Below, piece by piece: positions 43,277 through 52,356 of a DNA stretch of 64,000 nucleotides (its first letter is position 1; the number at the start of each line of letters is the position of its first letter). The notes beneath the pieces are model-generated. The model worked only from the letters and a program-made list of their open reading frames with translations, searched no databases and was not told the origin of the DNA. The stretch comes from JAIBJN01 sp963775505. Lineage in GTDB: Bacteria; Actinomycetota; Thermoleophilia; Gaiellales; Gaiellaceae. The stretch spans positions 62,001 through 126,000 of the forward strand of contig CAVZIL010000004.1 in the NCBI GenBank assembly GCA_963775505.1, read 5' to 3'. A program made the translations under genes and the position numbers.

Positions 43277-44674
43277 GTGACCATGGTCTCGCGTCCCGGT
43301 GCAGACAGTGCCGCGCTCGAGCGCGATCTGGCCGCGATCGTCGGGCGGGTGAACGTGCTTCCCGGGGACACGCGGGAGTACCTGCGGGACGAGACCGAGA
43401 CTCGGGGCGTGCACGGGCACGCCGATGCGGTCGTGCTTCCGGCCAGCCCGGGTGAGGTGGCCGCGGTCGTAGCGTGGTGCTACGAGCACGACGTCCCCAT
43501 CGTCCCGCGCGGAGGGGGGACTGGGTTCGCCGGAGGGGCAGTGCCGGTCGCGGGCGGCGTGGTCCTCTCGCTCGAGCGGCTGGCGGCGGTTCGCTCGTTC
43601 GAGCCGCTCCTCTGGCGCATCTGGGTGGAGGCGGGGCTCACGACCGGGGCGCTCCGTCGCATCGTGCGCGAGAGCGGCCTCTTCTTCCCGCCCGATCCCG
43701 GCGCCGCGGAACAGTCGCAGATCGGGGGCAACATCGCCACGAACGCCGGCGGCCCGCACGCCTTCAAGTACGGCGTCACGGGAGCCTGGGTGACCGGGCT
43801 CGAGGCGGTCGTGCCGCCGGGCGAGGTGATCGCCGTCGGCGGGCCGATCAGGAAGGACGTCGCCGGCTACGACCTCAAGAGCCTCCTGATCGGATCGGAA
43901 GGGACGCTCGGGATCGTGACCGCGGCCTGGCTCAGGCTGCTCCCGGCTCCCGAGGCCTCGTACCCGGTCGCTGCCTTCTACGAAGGCACGGCCGCCGGCT
44001 GCCGCGCGATCGAGCGGGTGCTCGGCAGCGGGCTCGTCGTCGCCGCGCTCGAGTACCTCGACGCGGGGACGCTCGCAGCCGCCGGGAGCACGTTCCCGGC
44101 GCCCGTTCCGGCCGGAGCCGGCTTCCTGGTCCTCGCGGAGGCGGACGGCTCCCAGCGCGAGGCGGACGCGCTCCGCGCGGAGGTGGTCGCGGCGCTCGGC
44201 GATGAGGCTCTCACCGTCGTCGCGCCGGGTGAGCCGGAGTTCGTCCGCGAGCTCTGGCGCTGGCGCGACGGCGTCTCGATCGCCGTCACCGCCCAGAGAG
44301 GCGGGAAGGTGAGCGAGGACATCGTCGTCCCGCTCGACCGGCTGGGCGAGGCGATCGAGCGCACGCTCGAGATCGGGCGGCGGCACGAGCTTTCGGCGTG
44401 CAGCTGGGGCCATGCCGGCGACGGCAACCTCCACTCGACGTTCCTCGTCTCTCGTGAGCGTCCCGAGGAGCTCGAGCGTGCCTCGCAGGCCTCCGAGGAG
44501 CTCTTCGCCCTCGCCGCCGAGCTGGGCGGGTCGGTTTCGGGCGAGCACGGGACGGGCTGGGTGAAGCGCGGCCAGGGCCGGCGGCAGTGGGCGCCCAAGA
44601 CGATCGAGCTGATGGCGGCGATCAAGGGCGAGTTCGATCCGAAGGGCCTTCTCAACCCGGGGAAGAAGCTCTAA
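43277..44674 (+). CDS. GlcD-like FAD-linked oxidase (glycolate/lactate type)
   Basis: 465 residues. The PCMH-type FAD domain has VLPASPGEVAAVVAWCYEHD, VPRGGGTGFAGGAVPVAGGV and EQSQIGGNIATNAGGPHAFK, then VAGYDLKSLLIGSEGTLGIV. The C-terminal FAD-oxidase domain ends SGEHGTGWVKRGQ and LNPGKKL. This set is characteristic of GlcD and D-lactate dehydrogenase-like enzymes. GlcE/GlcF partners are absent here. GTG 43277 or ATG 43283 may be the start. It forms an operon with the flavoprotein upstream. The stop codon is part of the left end of the repeat element. Confidence 0.9.
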   Translation: MTMVSRPGADSAALERDLAAIVGRVNVLPGDTREYLRDETETRGVHGHADAVVLPASPGEVAAVVAWCYEHDVPIVPRGGGTGFAGGAVPVAGGVVLSLERLAAVRSFEPLLWRIWVEAGLTTGALRRIVRESGLFFPPDPGAAEQSQIGGNIATNAGGPHAFKYGVTGAWVTGLEAVVPPGEVIAVGGPIRKDVAGYDLKSLLIGSEGTLGIVTAAWLRLLPAPEASYPVAAFYEGTAAGCRAIERVLGSGLVVAALEYLDAGTLAAAGSTFPAPVPAGAGFLVLAEADGSQREADALRAEVVAALGDEALTVVAPGEPEFVRELWRWRDGVSIAVTAQRGGKVSEDIVVPLDRLGEAIERTLEIGRRHELSACSWGHAGDGNLHSTFLVSRERPEELERASQASEELFALAAELGGSVSGEHGTGWVKRGQGRRQWAPKTIELMAAIKGEFDPKGLLNPGKKL

Positions 44675-44840
44675 GAACTCGTTTCAGAATGATGCTTCGC
44701 TGTCGGGGTGCGATGGTCGTTCCGAGGCAAGGACGCAGGGAGCGTTCGTAGCGAATGAGCTACGGGCGCGACGAGGACGCCGTCCTGGGGCGAGCAGCGC
44801 GGCCCGGCGGCACAAGGCTTCATTTGAGACGAGTTCTAAG
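44672..44840. repeat. 169-bp MITE-like element with imperfect terminal inverted repeats
   Basis: The left end AAGAACTCGTTTCAGAATGA (44673-44692) and the reverse complement of the right end (44820-44840), TAGAACTCGTCTCAAATGA, agree at about 17 of 20 positions. Similarity continues inward (AATGATGC against AATGAAGC). There is no gene inside. CTAAG occurs at both edges. It lies between convergent genes. The palindrome at 3444 is made of the same terminal sequence. Confidence 0.6.
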
Positions 44841-44842
44841 GC

Positions 44843-45904
44843 TCAGAGGTCGAGCGAGAAGTCGGACAGCACCTCGCACCCGTCCTCGGTGACGAGGACG
44901 ACCTGCTCGAGCCGGACGCCCTCGCCCTCGGCGTAGACCGCCGGCTCGAGCGCGACGACCATGCCCGGCTCGAGGACGGTCGAGCCACCCGGGACGATCC
45001 TGGGCTCCTCGTGCCAGGACGTCCCGAGGCCGTGACCTGAGTGGTGCGGGTAGCCCAGGTCGCCGCGGACGAGCGCGTCGAGGTCGCCCGCCCGGACGCC
45101 CGGGCGGATCGCCTCGAGCCCCCGGTCGAGCGCCTCGCTGACCCGGCGATGCTTGGTCCGAGCCGACTCTGCGGCCGTGCCGATCGCAACCGTCGTGCAC
45201 GAGTCGCCCCAGTAGCCCGCCCGCCTGGGGACGAGGTCGCAGAGGAGGAGATCGCCCCCTTGCAAGGCCCGCTCGCCCGGAGCTCCGCCGGTCTCGCCGG
45301 TTCGCTCGCCGCTGGCCAGGTCGGCAAGGAGCGGCGTTCGCCCTCCCGCCGCGCGCTCGACGGCGCCCCGGACGAGCGCCCACAGCTCGATCTCGGCGAG
45401 GCCCGGGGCCGCGCGCTCGCGGGCCTCGCGCTGGCCGACGTCGCAGAGATCGAGCGCAGCGCGGAGGAGCTCGATCTCGTCGGCGTCCTTGACGGCCCGC
45501 GCCCGCGCCAGCGGCGCGGCGGCGTCGACCCAGACCACGGCCTCGGCTAGCGCGGCCGGGAGCGCGCCGGGCTCCGTCGCCAGGCGGCGGCCCTTGGCAG
45601 CCGTCGTGAGCGCGCGAGCGGCTCCGGCCACGGGCTCGAGCGGCCCTGTCGTGAAGCCCGGGTAGGACGAGACCTCGCAGCCGAGCTCGCCCGCCGCGGC
45701 TTCGTCGTCGGCGCTGACGACCAGCACCGGCGGCTGGTCGGCGGCGAGGACGGCGAGCGGGGGCAGGGCAAACGGGCTCGGGCCGCTCTCGATGTCCCCG
45801 GCGAAGCCGGTCAACCACGTCACCGTGGCGGGGTCGGCCGCGAGGACGCCTCCGGCGCCCAGCTCGTCCGCGATGGCGAGCGCCCGCTCTTGCCTGGGCT
45901 TCAT
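44843..45904 (-). CDS. M24-family metallopeptidase (Xaa-Pro dipeptidase/creatinase-like)
   Basis: 353 residues. The N-terminal creatinase-like domain (GGVLAADPATVTWLTGFAGD) precedes the pita-bread domain with metal ligands in GGDLLLCDLVPRRAGYWGDSC, HHSGHGLGTSWHEEPRIVPG, EPGMVVALEPAVY and LEQVVLVTEDG. The Asp/Asp/His/Glu/Glu set is complete. These enzymes cleave Xaa-Pro peptides or C-N bonds such as creatine. As the last gene of a ten-gene operon with a peptide-type ABC importer, it may process the imported substrate. The start overlaps the ADH stop (ATGA). Confidence 0.9.
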   Translation of the reverse strand: MKPRQERALAIADELGAGGVLAADPATVTWLTGFAGDIESGPSPFALPPLAVLAADQPPVLVVSADDEAAAGELGCEVSSYPGFTTGPLEPVAGAARALTTAAKGRRLATEPGALPAALAEAVVWVDAAAPLARARAVKDADEIELLRAALDLCDVGQREARERAAPGLAEIELWALVRGAVERAAGGRTPLLADLASGERTGETGGAPGERALQGGDLLLCDLVPRRAGYWGDSCTTVAIGTAAESARTKHRRVSEALDRGLEAIRPGVRAGDLDALVRGDLGYPHHSGHGLGTSWHEEPRIVPGGSTVLEPGMVVALEPAVYAEGEGVRLEQVVLVTEDGCEVLSDFSLDL

Positions 45905-46857
45905 TCCGGCGTGAGGAGAACCTTGGTGACCGCGTGCGGCTCGTGCACGAGGCGGCGGAAGCCCTCGGCGCCTTCCCTCAGCGCTAGCACCGTGAGCCAG
46001 TCGGTCGCCGGCGGAGCTTCGGCGAGAAGGGCGAGGGCGGCCTCGAAGTCGCGCCGCGTGTACGCGTAGTGGCCCCGGAGCGTGACGCCCCGCCGCACGA
46101 GCTCGGCGGCCGGGAGCGGGCCTTCCGCCTGGCCCAGGCCGACGAGCGCGACCCGACCGCCGGTGCGGACGCGTGCGATCGCGGCGCGCCAGGTCGCCTC
46201 GATGCCGACGGCGTCGATCGCCACGCTTGCCTCCCCCGGCGTCACCTCCGCCGCGTCGGCGAGGACGGTAGCGCCGAGCGCTGACGCGAGCGAGCGGCGC
46301 TCCGGGACCGGCTCGACGCAGACGGCGCGCGCACCGAGATGGACGCAGGCATAGACGGCCAGGAGGCCGATCGGGCCGCCGCCAAGCACGAGGACGTCGT
46401 CGCCCTCCTCGACGCCGTCGAGCCTCAGCGCGGAGACCGAGGTCGCGAGCGGCTCGACCAGGACCGCGATGCGCGAGTCGAGCCCTTCGGGGACGGGAAC
46501 CAGCGCGTCGGCGCGAACGACGACGCGGTCGGCGAAGACCCCCGGGCGGTCGAGGCCCAGGAGGCCGCGGTTCTCGCAGAGGTTCTCCTCGCCGCGACCG
46601 CAGGCCGCGCAACGCCCGCACACGACCAGCGGGAAGACCGCGTAGCGACCGCCGCGGCCGGCGATCCTCCCGATCGCCTCGTGACCGAGGACCAGCGGCG
46701 GCCGGCGCGGGCCGGGATGTCCGCGGTAGGCGTGGAGGTCGGAGCCGCAGATGCCGGCGATCTCGACGTCGAGGACGAGCTCGCCCTCGCCCGGCTCCGG
46801 GTCGGGAAGCTCGTCGACCTCGAGGACGTCGTCGCCCTTCCAGACGAGCGCGCGCAT
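45901..46857 (-). CDS. Zinc-dependent medium-chain alcohol dehydrogenase
   Basis: 318 residues. Catalytic zinc Cys in ICGSDLHAYRGHPG and H/E in LGHEAIGRI; the structural zinc loop CGRCAACGRGEENLC has four Cys. The NAD fold VLVLGGGPIGLLAVYACVHLG is intact. It resembles threonine/sorbitol/galactitol dehydrogenases. ATG 46857 is the start, one base after the SDR stop. Within the operon it probably oxidises a polyol or hydroxy acid. Confidence 0.9.
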   Translation of the reverse strand: MRALVWKGDDVLEVDELPDPEPGEGELVLDVEIAGICGSDLHAYRGHPGPRRPPLVLGHEAIGRIAGRGGRYAVFPLVVCGRCAACGRGEENLCENRGLLGLDRPGVFADRVVVRADALVPVPEGLDSRIAVLVEPLATSVSALRLDGVEEGDDVLVLGGGPIGLLAVYACVHLGARAVCVEPVPERRSLASALGATVLADAAEVTPGEASVAIDAVGIEATWRAAIARVRTGGRVALVGLGQAEGPLPAAELVRRGVTLRGHYAYTRRDFEAALALLAEAPPATDWLTVLALREGAEGFRRLVHEPHAVTKVLLTPE

Positions 46858-46858
46858 C

Positions 46859-47596
46859 CTAGGCAAGGAAGCCTCCGTCGACCGTGAGCGTCGTGCCGGT
46901 CGTGAACGAGGACGCGTCGGAAGCGAGCCAGACGGCGGCCTCGGCGACCTCCTCGGCTCGTCCCAGGCGCGCCAGTGGATGCTTCCGAACGAGCACCTCC
47001 CGCTCCTCCGGATCGGTGATCACGTCGGTCATCCCCGCGTCGATCACGCCCGGCGCGAGGCAGTTGGCGCGGACGCCCCGCGATCCGTACTCGACGGAGA
47101 TCGTGCGCGTGAGCAGCTCGACGCCGGCCTTGGACGCGTTGTAGGCGGCGTCCTCCTCCCACGCCCGCAGGCCCGCGACTGAGGTGAGGTTCACGATCGC
47201 GCCGCCCCGCTCGACGAGGTGCGGAAGGGCGGCGCGGCAGACGTAGAACGTCCCGGACAGGTTCACCGCGATCGCCCGGTCCCACTGCTCGACCGGCAGC
47301 TCGCCGACGGGTCGCCAGACGGTGTCGATCGCTGCCGCGTTGACGACGGCGTCGAGCCCGCCGAACGCCGCGACGGCCTCGTCGACGGCGCGAGCGGCCT
47401 CGGAAGCGGCGGAGACGTCGGCGGCGACAGAGACGGTCGCGTCGCCGAGCCCGGCGCGCAAGGAGTCGATCCTCGCGGGATCACGGGCGACAAGCGCGAC
47501 CCGCGCTCCCTCGTCGACGAACGCCCTGGCGATGGCGGCGCCGAGCCCGCCGGTCGCGCCGGTGACGAGCGCGCGCGCGCCGTTGAGGCGGCTCAT
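46859..47596 (-). CDS. SDR-family oxidoreductase
   Basis: 245 residues, classical SDR: ALVTGATGGLGAAIARAFVDEG, NAAAIDT, IVNLTSVAG, the active-site YNASKAGVELL (Tyr-x3-Lys) and the closing TGTTLTVDGGFLA. These are 3-oxoacyl-reductase-like or sugar-acid dehydrogenases. ATG overlaps the stop of the enolase-superfamily gene. Position suggests it oxidises a product of that enzyme. Confidence 0.92.
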   Translation of the reverse strand: MSRLNGARALVTGATGGLGAAIARAFVDEGARVALVARDPARIDSLRAGLGDATVSVAADVSAASEAARAVDEAVAAFGGLDAVVNAAAIDTVWRPVGELPVEQWDRAIAVNLSGTFYVCRAALPHLVERGGAIVNLTSVAGLRAWEEDAAYNASKAGVELLTRTISVEYGSRGVRANCLAPGVIDAGMTDVITDPEEREVLVRKHPLARLGRAEEVAEAAVWLASDASSFTTGTTLTVDGGFLA

Positions 47597-48753
47597 GTGT
47601 CCACCCGGTACTTCGCGACGACGTCCTCGACGAGCTCGATGCCGAGGCCCGGCCCCGCAGGGAGTGGAAACGTCCCGTCCTCGAGCTCGGGCTCCGGCCG
47701 CGTCAGCCCCGCCCGCAGCGGCGAGTCGACGAGCGCCGGCGAGAGGAACTCGACGAAGGGAACGTTCGGGGTCGCGGCGTGGAAGTGGCTCGCGGCGGCG
47801 ATCGTGATCCCCGTCTTCCACGCATGCGGGACGACGATCGCCCCCGCGGACGAGGCGAGCTCGGCGATCCGGCGCATCTCCGTGAACCCGCCCGAGCGGC
47901 TCAGGTCCGGCTGGAGCACGTCGACGGCGCCGAGCTCGAGCCACTCGCGGCACTCGGCGACCGTCGCGGCCATCTCGCCGCCCGCGATCCTGATCCCGGA
48001 CCGGGCCGAGAGCTTGTGGTGGCCGGCGAGGTCGTCGTGGTGGAGCGTCGCCTCCGCGAAGAAGACGTCGTACTCCTCGACGCGCCGGAGGACGGAGAGC
48101 GCGTCGCGCCAGTCGCGCCAGCGGTAGCCGAAGTCGAGCATGAGCGTGACGTCGTCGCCCAGCAGGCTGCGTCCCTCGCGGACGAAGCCGGCCAGGTCGC
48201 GGTCGCGCGCGAGGTCGCCGAGAAAGAGCTCCATCTTCACGGCGCGGAAGCCGAGTGCGAGCGCCTGCTCGAGCAGCGTGGAGGTCGCGTCCATCATCTC
48301 GGCGAGAGTTCGCTCCTTGACCGCACCCGGCCACGCGGTCGCGTAGGGCCGGACCCGATCCCGCCGGGCTCCGCCGAGGAGCTCGAAGACGGGCCGGTCG
48401 AGCTGCTTCCCGGCGAGGTCGTGGACGGCCACGTCGACGGCGGAGAGCGCGTGGATGCCCAGGCCGCGGCGCCCGTGGTAGATGGTCGCCTCGTACAGGT
48501 CGTTCCAGAGGGCTTCGCGCTCGAACGGATCGCGCCCGAGGAGGACCTCGCGCAGGCCGCGGCTCCATCCGTGCACGCCCTGCATGAGCACGAGCTCGCG
48601 CACCGCGAGCGCCGGCGCGTCGGCCTCGCCGATCCCCGTGCGGCCGTCCTCGTCGGTGAGACGGACGACGACGGTCTCGGCCGAGCTGTCGAGATCGCCG
48701 GCGTCTCCGCCCGCCCGGAGGGGGATCGCCTCGACTTCGACTATGGCGCTCAT
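47593..48753 (-). CDS. Enolase-superfamily enzyme (mandelate racemase/muconate-lactonizing type)
   Basis: 386 residues. The capping domain comes first (VVVRLTDEDGRTGIGEADA). The barrel follows with GFRAVKMELFLG (KxK-like position), LMLDFGYRWRDW (metal Asp), VFFAEATLHHDD (metal Glu), GIRIAGGE (metal Glu), DVLQPDLSRSGGFTE and VPHAWKTG (His). That His fits a MR-type sugar-acid dehydratase or racemase. The exact acid substrate cannot be read. It overlaps both neighbours by 4 bp. Confidence 0.9.
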   Translation of the reverse strand: MSAIVEVEAIPLRAGGDAGDLDSSAETVVVRLTDEDGRTGIGEADAPALAVRELVLMQGVHGWSRGLREVLLGRDPFEREALWNDLYEATIYHGRRGLGIHALSAVDVAVHDLAGKQLDRPVFELLGGARRDRVRPYATAWPGAVKERTLAEMMDATSTLLEQALALGFRAVKMELFLGDLARDRDLAGFVREGRSLLGDDVTLMLDFGYRWRDWRDALSVLRRVEEYDVFFAEATLHHDDLAGHHKLSARSGIRIAGGEMAATVAECREWLELGAVDVLQPDLSRSGGFTEMRRIAELASSAGAIVVPHAWKTGITIAAASHFHAATPNVPFVEFLSPALVDSPLRAGLTRPEPELEDGTFPLPAGPGLGIELVEDVVAKYRVDT

Positions 48754-49775
48754 CGCGGCCTCCCCGTCGAGGCTCTGACGACGACCTCCGGCTCGGCGTC
48801 GACGACGACGTTCCGCGGGTCGCCGCCCAGCAGCTGATCGACGAGCGCGTCCACGGCGGCCGCGCCGAGCTCGGCGAGCGGCGTCCGCACGGTCGTCAGG
48901 GGCGGGCGCAGGTACTCGGCCAGCGGCATGTCGTCGTAGCCGACGAGCGAGAGGTCGCGCGGCACCTCGAGGTCGAGCTCCCAAGCGGCGTGGTAGACGC
49001 CGACGGCCTGGCTCAGCGTGCTCGTGTAGAGGGCCGTCGGGTGAGGCGCTCGCTCCAGGAGCCGGCGGGCCGCCTCCGCGCCGCCGCCCTCCCCGAAGTC
49101 TCCCTCCGCGACCTCGACGGTGAGGCCGCGGGCGGCGGCCGCCTTGACGAAGCCGGCGGTGCGCCGCCGGGCCGTGTCGAGCTCCTGCGGCCCTGCCACG
49201 TGCCCGATCCGGCTGTGGCCGAGGTCGACGAGGTGGTCGAGCGCCGCGGTGCTCGCCCCCGCTTCGTCGATGACGACGTTGCGCCGGCTTCTCGGCACGC
49301 CCCGGTTGACGAACACGTACGGGATGCGGCCGCGCCGGAGCGTTTCGACGAGCGGGTGGCCCGGCTGCGCGGACGCGACAACGAGGCCGTCGATCCGGCC
49401 GGTCTGTACGAGCCGCGCCGAGATCTCCTCGGCCTGGACCGGATCGACGTCCTCGACGAGGAGCACGACGAAGTCACGTTCGAGCGCGCGCCTGAACGCG
49501 CCGCGGATGATGCGGAGGTAAACGGGATTCGTCAGCGGTGGGACGAGAAAGCCGAGCGCTCCCGTCTCGGCGCGCTTGAGCCCGCGCGCGGCCGCGTGGG
49601 GCCTGTAGTTGAGCCTCTCGGCCGCTTCGACCACCCGCGCCCTCGTCTCCGGCCTGACGAGCAGGCCGGGATCGGCGTTGAGGACGCGGGAGGCGATCGA
49701 CTTCGACACGCCGGCGCTCTTCGCCACGTCCTCGAGGCGCTTCCGCGGCGAGCCCGGCTTCGGCTGGACGCTCAC
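48750..49775 (-). CDS. LacI-family transcriptional repressor
   Basis: 341 residues. The N-terminal LacI HTH (RLEDVAKSAGVSKSIASRVL...ADPGLLVRPETRARVVEAAERLNYRPHAAARGLK, shown in parts) is followed by a periplasmic-binding-like effector domain: GFLVPPLTNPVYLRIIRGAF, DGLVVASAQPGHP, HVAGPQELDTARRRTAGF, GYDDMPLAEYL. It is in the middle of the operon, so it is autoregulated. The operator at 55904 is the obvious target. Confidence 0.95.
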   Translation of the reverse strand: MSVQPKPGSPRKRLEDVAKSAGVSKSIASRVLNADPGLLVRPETRARVVEAAERLNYRPHAAARGLKRAETGALGFLVPPLTNPVYLRIIRGAFRRALERDFVVLLVEDVDPVQAEEISARLVQTGRIDGLVVASAQPGHPLVETLRRGRIPYVFVNRGVPRSRRNVVIDEAGASTAALDHLVDLGHSRIGHVAGPQELDTARRRTAGFVKAAAARGLTVEVAEGDFGEGGGAEAARRLLERAPHPTALYTSTLSQAVGVYHAAWELDLEVPRDLSLVGYDDMPLAEYLRPPLTTVRTPLAELGAAAVDALVDQLLGGDPRNVVVDAEPEVVVRASTGRPR

Positions 49776-50575
49776 GGGCTCGCCGGTCTCCTCGAGGCGA
49801 TGTCGGGGTGAGGGGGATAGTGGAAGCAGCGCGCCGTCGCGCCTCCGTCCACGTCGACGAGCTCACCGGTGACGAAGCGGGCGTCGGGGGAGAGGAGGAA
49901 GCGGATCACGCCCGCGACGTCTTCCGGCTCCCCGACGAGCCCGAGTGGGCTCAGCTCCCGCCAGGACTCGAGCATGGCCTCGCGCTGACCCTCGTACGCG
50001 GCGAGGTAGACGTCGGCGAGCGGCGTCATGATCGCCCCGGGCCGGACGCCGTTGCAGCGGATGGCCGCCGGGCCATAGTCGACGGCGATCTGACGCGTGA
50101 GCGCGTCGATCCCTCCCTTCGAGGCCTCATAGGCGACGGCGTCCGGGAACGCGGTCACCGCCTCGATCGACGAGACGTTCACGATCGCGCCGCCGCGGCC
50201 GGCCGCCAGGAAACGGGCGCAGGCGACCGAGCAGCCGAGGATCGTGCCCTTGAGGTTGACTGCGAGCACGCGGTCCACCTCGGCGTCGTCCAGGTCGTGG
50301 GCGCGCGTCTTCGCCCAGATCCCCGCCGAGTTGACCCAGCCGGTGAGGGCGCCGAGCCCGGCCGCCGCGTCGGCCGCCCGCTCGTGGTCCTGGCGCTCCC
50401 TCACGTCGCCGGGAACGGCCGTGAACCGCTCGCCGAGCGCGTGGGCGGCGGTGGCCAGCCCGTCCTCGTCCCGGTCCAGGCCGACGACGACCAGTCCGTC
50501 GCGGGCAAGGCGCTCGGCCGTCGCCCGCCCGATCCCGGATGCAGCGCCCGTGACCACGACGACGTCGGCGCTCAT
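49772..50575 (-). CDS. SDR-family oxidoreductase (second)
   Basis: 267 residues. VVVVTGAASGIGRATAERLA, VNSAGIWAKT, IVNVSSIEAVTAFPD, catalytic YEASKGGIDAL, and FVTGELVDVDGGATARCF. The extended region after the catalytic motif (PLADVYLAAYEGQREAM) is typical of sugar-acid or alcohol SDRs. It overlaps the ABC ATPase and LacI genes by 4 bp. Confidence 0.92.
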   Translation of the reverse strand: MSADVVVVTGAASGIGRATAERLARDGLVVVGLDRDEDGLATAAHALGERFTAVPGDVRERQDHERAADAAAGLGALTGWVNSAGIWAKTRAHDLDDAEVDRVLAVNLKGTILGCSVACARFLAAGRGGAIVNVSSIEAVTAFPDAVAYEASKGGIDALTRQIAVDYGPAAIRCNGVRPGAIMTPLADVYLAAYEGQREAMLESWRELSPLGLVGEPEDVAGVIRFLLSPDARFVTGELVDVDGGATARCFHYPPHPDIASRRPASP

Positions 50576-52356
50576 ACTGCCCCGCTCAGCTGGGAGAGGC
50601 GCGGCGCCGCCGAGACGAGCCGCTGCGTGTACTCGTGCTGGGGTGTTCGGAGGAGCGACGCGACCGGGCCGGAGTCGCAGACGGCACCGTCCTGGAGGAC
50701 GAGGACGCGGTCGGCGACGGACGCGACCACGCCGAGGTCGTGCGTGATGAAGAGGAGGGCGAGCTCGAGCTCGGCTCTGAGCTCGGCGAGGAGCTCGAGC
50801 ACGGCGGCCTGGACGGAGACGTCGAGCGCCGAGGTGATCTCGTCGCACACGATCAGGTCGGGCTGCGCGGCGAGGGCGCGCGCGATCGCGACCCGCTGGC
50901 GCTCGCCGCCGGAGAGCTCGCCGGGGAACCGCTCCGCGAGGCCCGCCGGCAGGCGCACGCGCTCGAGCAGCCGCCCCACCTCCACACGGGCCTCGCGCTC
51001 GGAGAGGTCTCGGAGGATGCGCGCCGGCCGGGCGATGGCGTCCCCGACCCGGTGGCGTGGGTTGAGCGAGTCGTTCGGGTTCTGGAACACGATCTGGATC
51101 CGGCGGCGAGCAGCCCGCCGCCGTCGGGCCGCCCGCGCCGCGAGCGGTTCTCCGTCGAGGAGCACGCGGCCCTCCGTCGGCGCATGGAGGCCGACGACGC
51201 AGCGTGCGATCGTCGTCTTGCCGCTCCCCGACTCGCCGACGAGCGCGACGCACTCGCTGGGGGCCACCGCGAAGGAGACGTCGCGAACGGCGACGACCGT
51301 TTCGTGGCGGCCGCGGTACTCGGCGCTGAGGCCCTCGACGCGGAGGAGGGCGGCCTCCCGCTGCACGGGCGGAGGCTCCGCGAGGGCCTCGGGGGCGAGC
51401 GGCGCGGTCCGCGTCCACTCGAAGCAGCGGGCCCGGTAACCGCCGCCGATGTCCTCGAGCTGCGGCATCTCCACGAGGCAGCGGTCGACGCGCTGGACGC
51501 AGCGCGGAGCGAAGGCGCACCCTGCCGGCCGCTCGCCCACGCCGACGGCGACCCCCGGGATGCTCTCGATCCTCCTCGGCTGGCCGACATCGGGAACGGA
51601 GCTGAGAAGCCCGCGCGTGTACGGATGCCGCGGACGCCCGATGACGGCCGCCGTCGGCCCCTCCTCGACGATCCGCCCGGCGTACATGACGGCGATCCGG
51701 TCGGCGATGGACGCCACCACGGCGAGGTCGTGCGAGACGTAGACGACCGCGACGCTCCGCTCGTCGCGCAGGCGGTCGATCTCGGCGAGGATCCGCTCCT
51801 GCGTGACGACGTCGAGGCCGGTCGTGGGCTCGTCCAGGACGACCACCTTCGGCTCGCAGACGAGCGCCGTCGCGATCGCGACCCGCTGCTGCTGGCCGCC
51901 GGAGAGCTGGTGCGGATAGCGGCGCGCGAACTCGGGGTCGGTCGGGAGGTGGACGCTCGCGAGCGCGCCGGCGACCGGATCGTGGGACGACCGGCCGTCG
52001 TGTGCGTGAAGCATGTCCCCGATCAGGTCCCGCACGCGAAGCGACGGGTTGAGTGCGGTGCCCGGGTCCTGCGCCACGTAGGACACCTCTCGCCCTCGGA
52101 GGGCGCGGACAAGCCGTTCGTCCCCCGTCATCGGCCTGCCGTCCACCTCGACCCGGCCCGCGCTCAGGCGCGCGCCGCGGCGGGCAAAGCCGAGGAGGGC
52201 GAGCGCGGTCGTCGTCTTCCCGCTCCCGGATTCCCCGACGAGACCGAGCACCTCGCCGGGCGCGAGCTCGAGGTCGACCGCCTCCACGATCGGCTCGCCC
52301 GAGTCCAGCTCGACCGTGAGGCCCTCGACGCGAAGCACGGGCTGGGGGTGACTCAT
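50572..52356 (-). CDS. Fused dipeptide/oligopeptide ABC ATPases (DppD-DppF type)
   Basis: 594 residues with two complete ABC modules. The first (about 1-320) has GESGSGKTTTALALLG, QLSGGQQQRVAIATAL and VVVLDEPTTGLD, then an oligopeptide-type C-terminal domain with Cys-rich CAFAPRCVQRVDRCLVEMP (the Fe-S-like motif of OppD/DppD). The second (about 335-590) has GESGSGKTTIARCVVG, ELSGGERQRVAIARAL and LIVCDEITSALDVSV. Usually these are two genes. It energises the two permeases downstream of the binding protein. ATGA/GTGA overlaps on both sides. Confidence 0.93.
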   Translation of the reverse strand: MSHPQPVLRVEGLTVELDSGEPIVEAVDLELAPGEVLGLVGESGSGKTTTALALLGFARRGARLSAGRVEVDGRPMTGDERLVRALRGREVSYVAQDPGTALNPSLRVRDLIGDMLHAHDGRSSHDPVAGALASVHLPTDPEFARRYPHQLSGGQQQRVAIATALVCEPKVVVLDEPTTGLDVVTQERILAEIDRLRDERSVAVVYVSHDLAVVASIADRIAVMYAGRIVEEGPTAAVIGRPRHPYTRGLLSSVPDVGQPRRIESIPGVAVGVGERPAGCAFAPRCVQRVDRCLVEMPQLEDIGGGYRARCFEWTRTAPLAPEALAEPPPVQREAALLRVEGLSAEYRGRHETVVAVRDVSFAVAPSECVALVGESGSGKTTIARCVVGLHAPTEGRVLLDGEPLAARAARRRRAARRRIQIVFQNPNDSLNPRHRVGDAIARPARILRDLSEREARVEVGRLLERVRLPAGLAERFPGELSGGERQRVAIARALAAQPDLIVCDEITSALDVSVQAAVLELLAELRAELELALLFITHDLGVVASVADRVLVLQDGAVCDSGPVASLLRTPQHEYTQRLVSAAPRLSQLSGAV

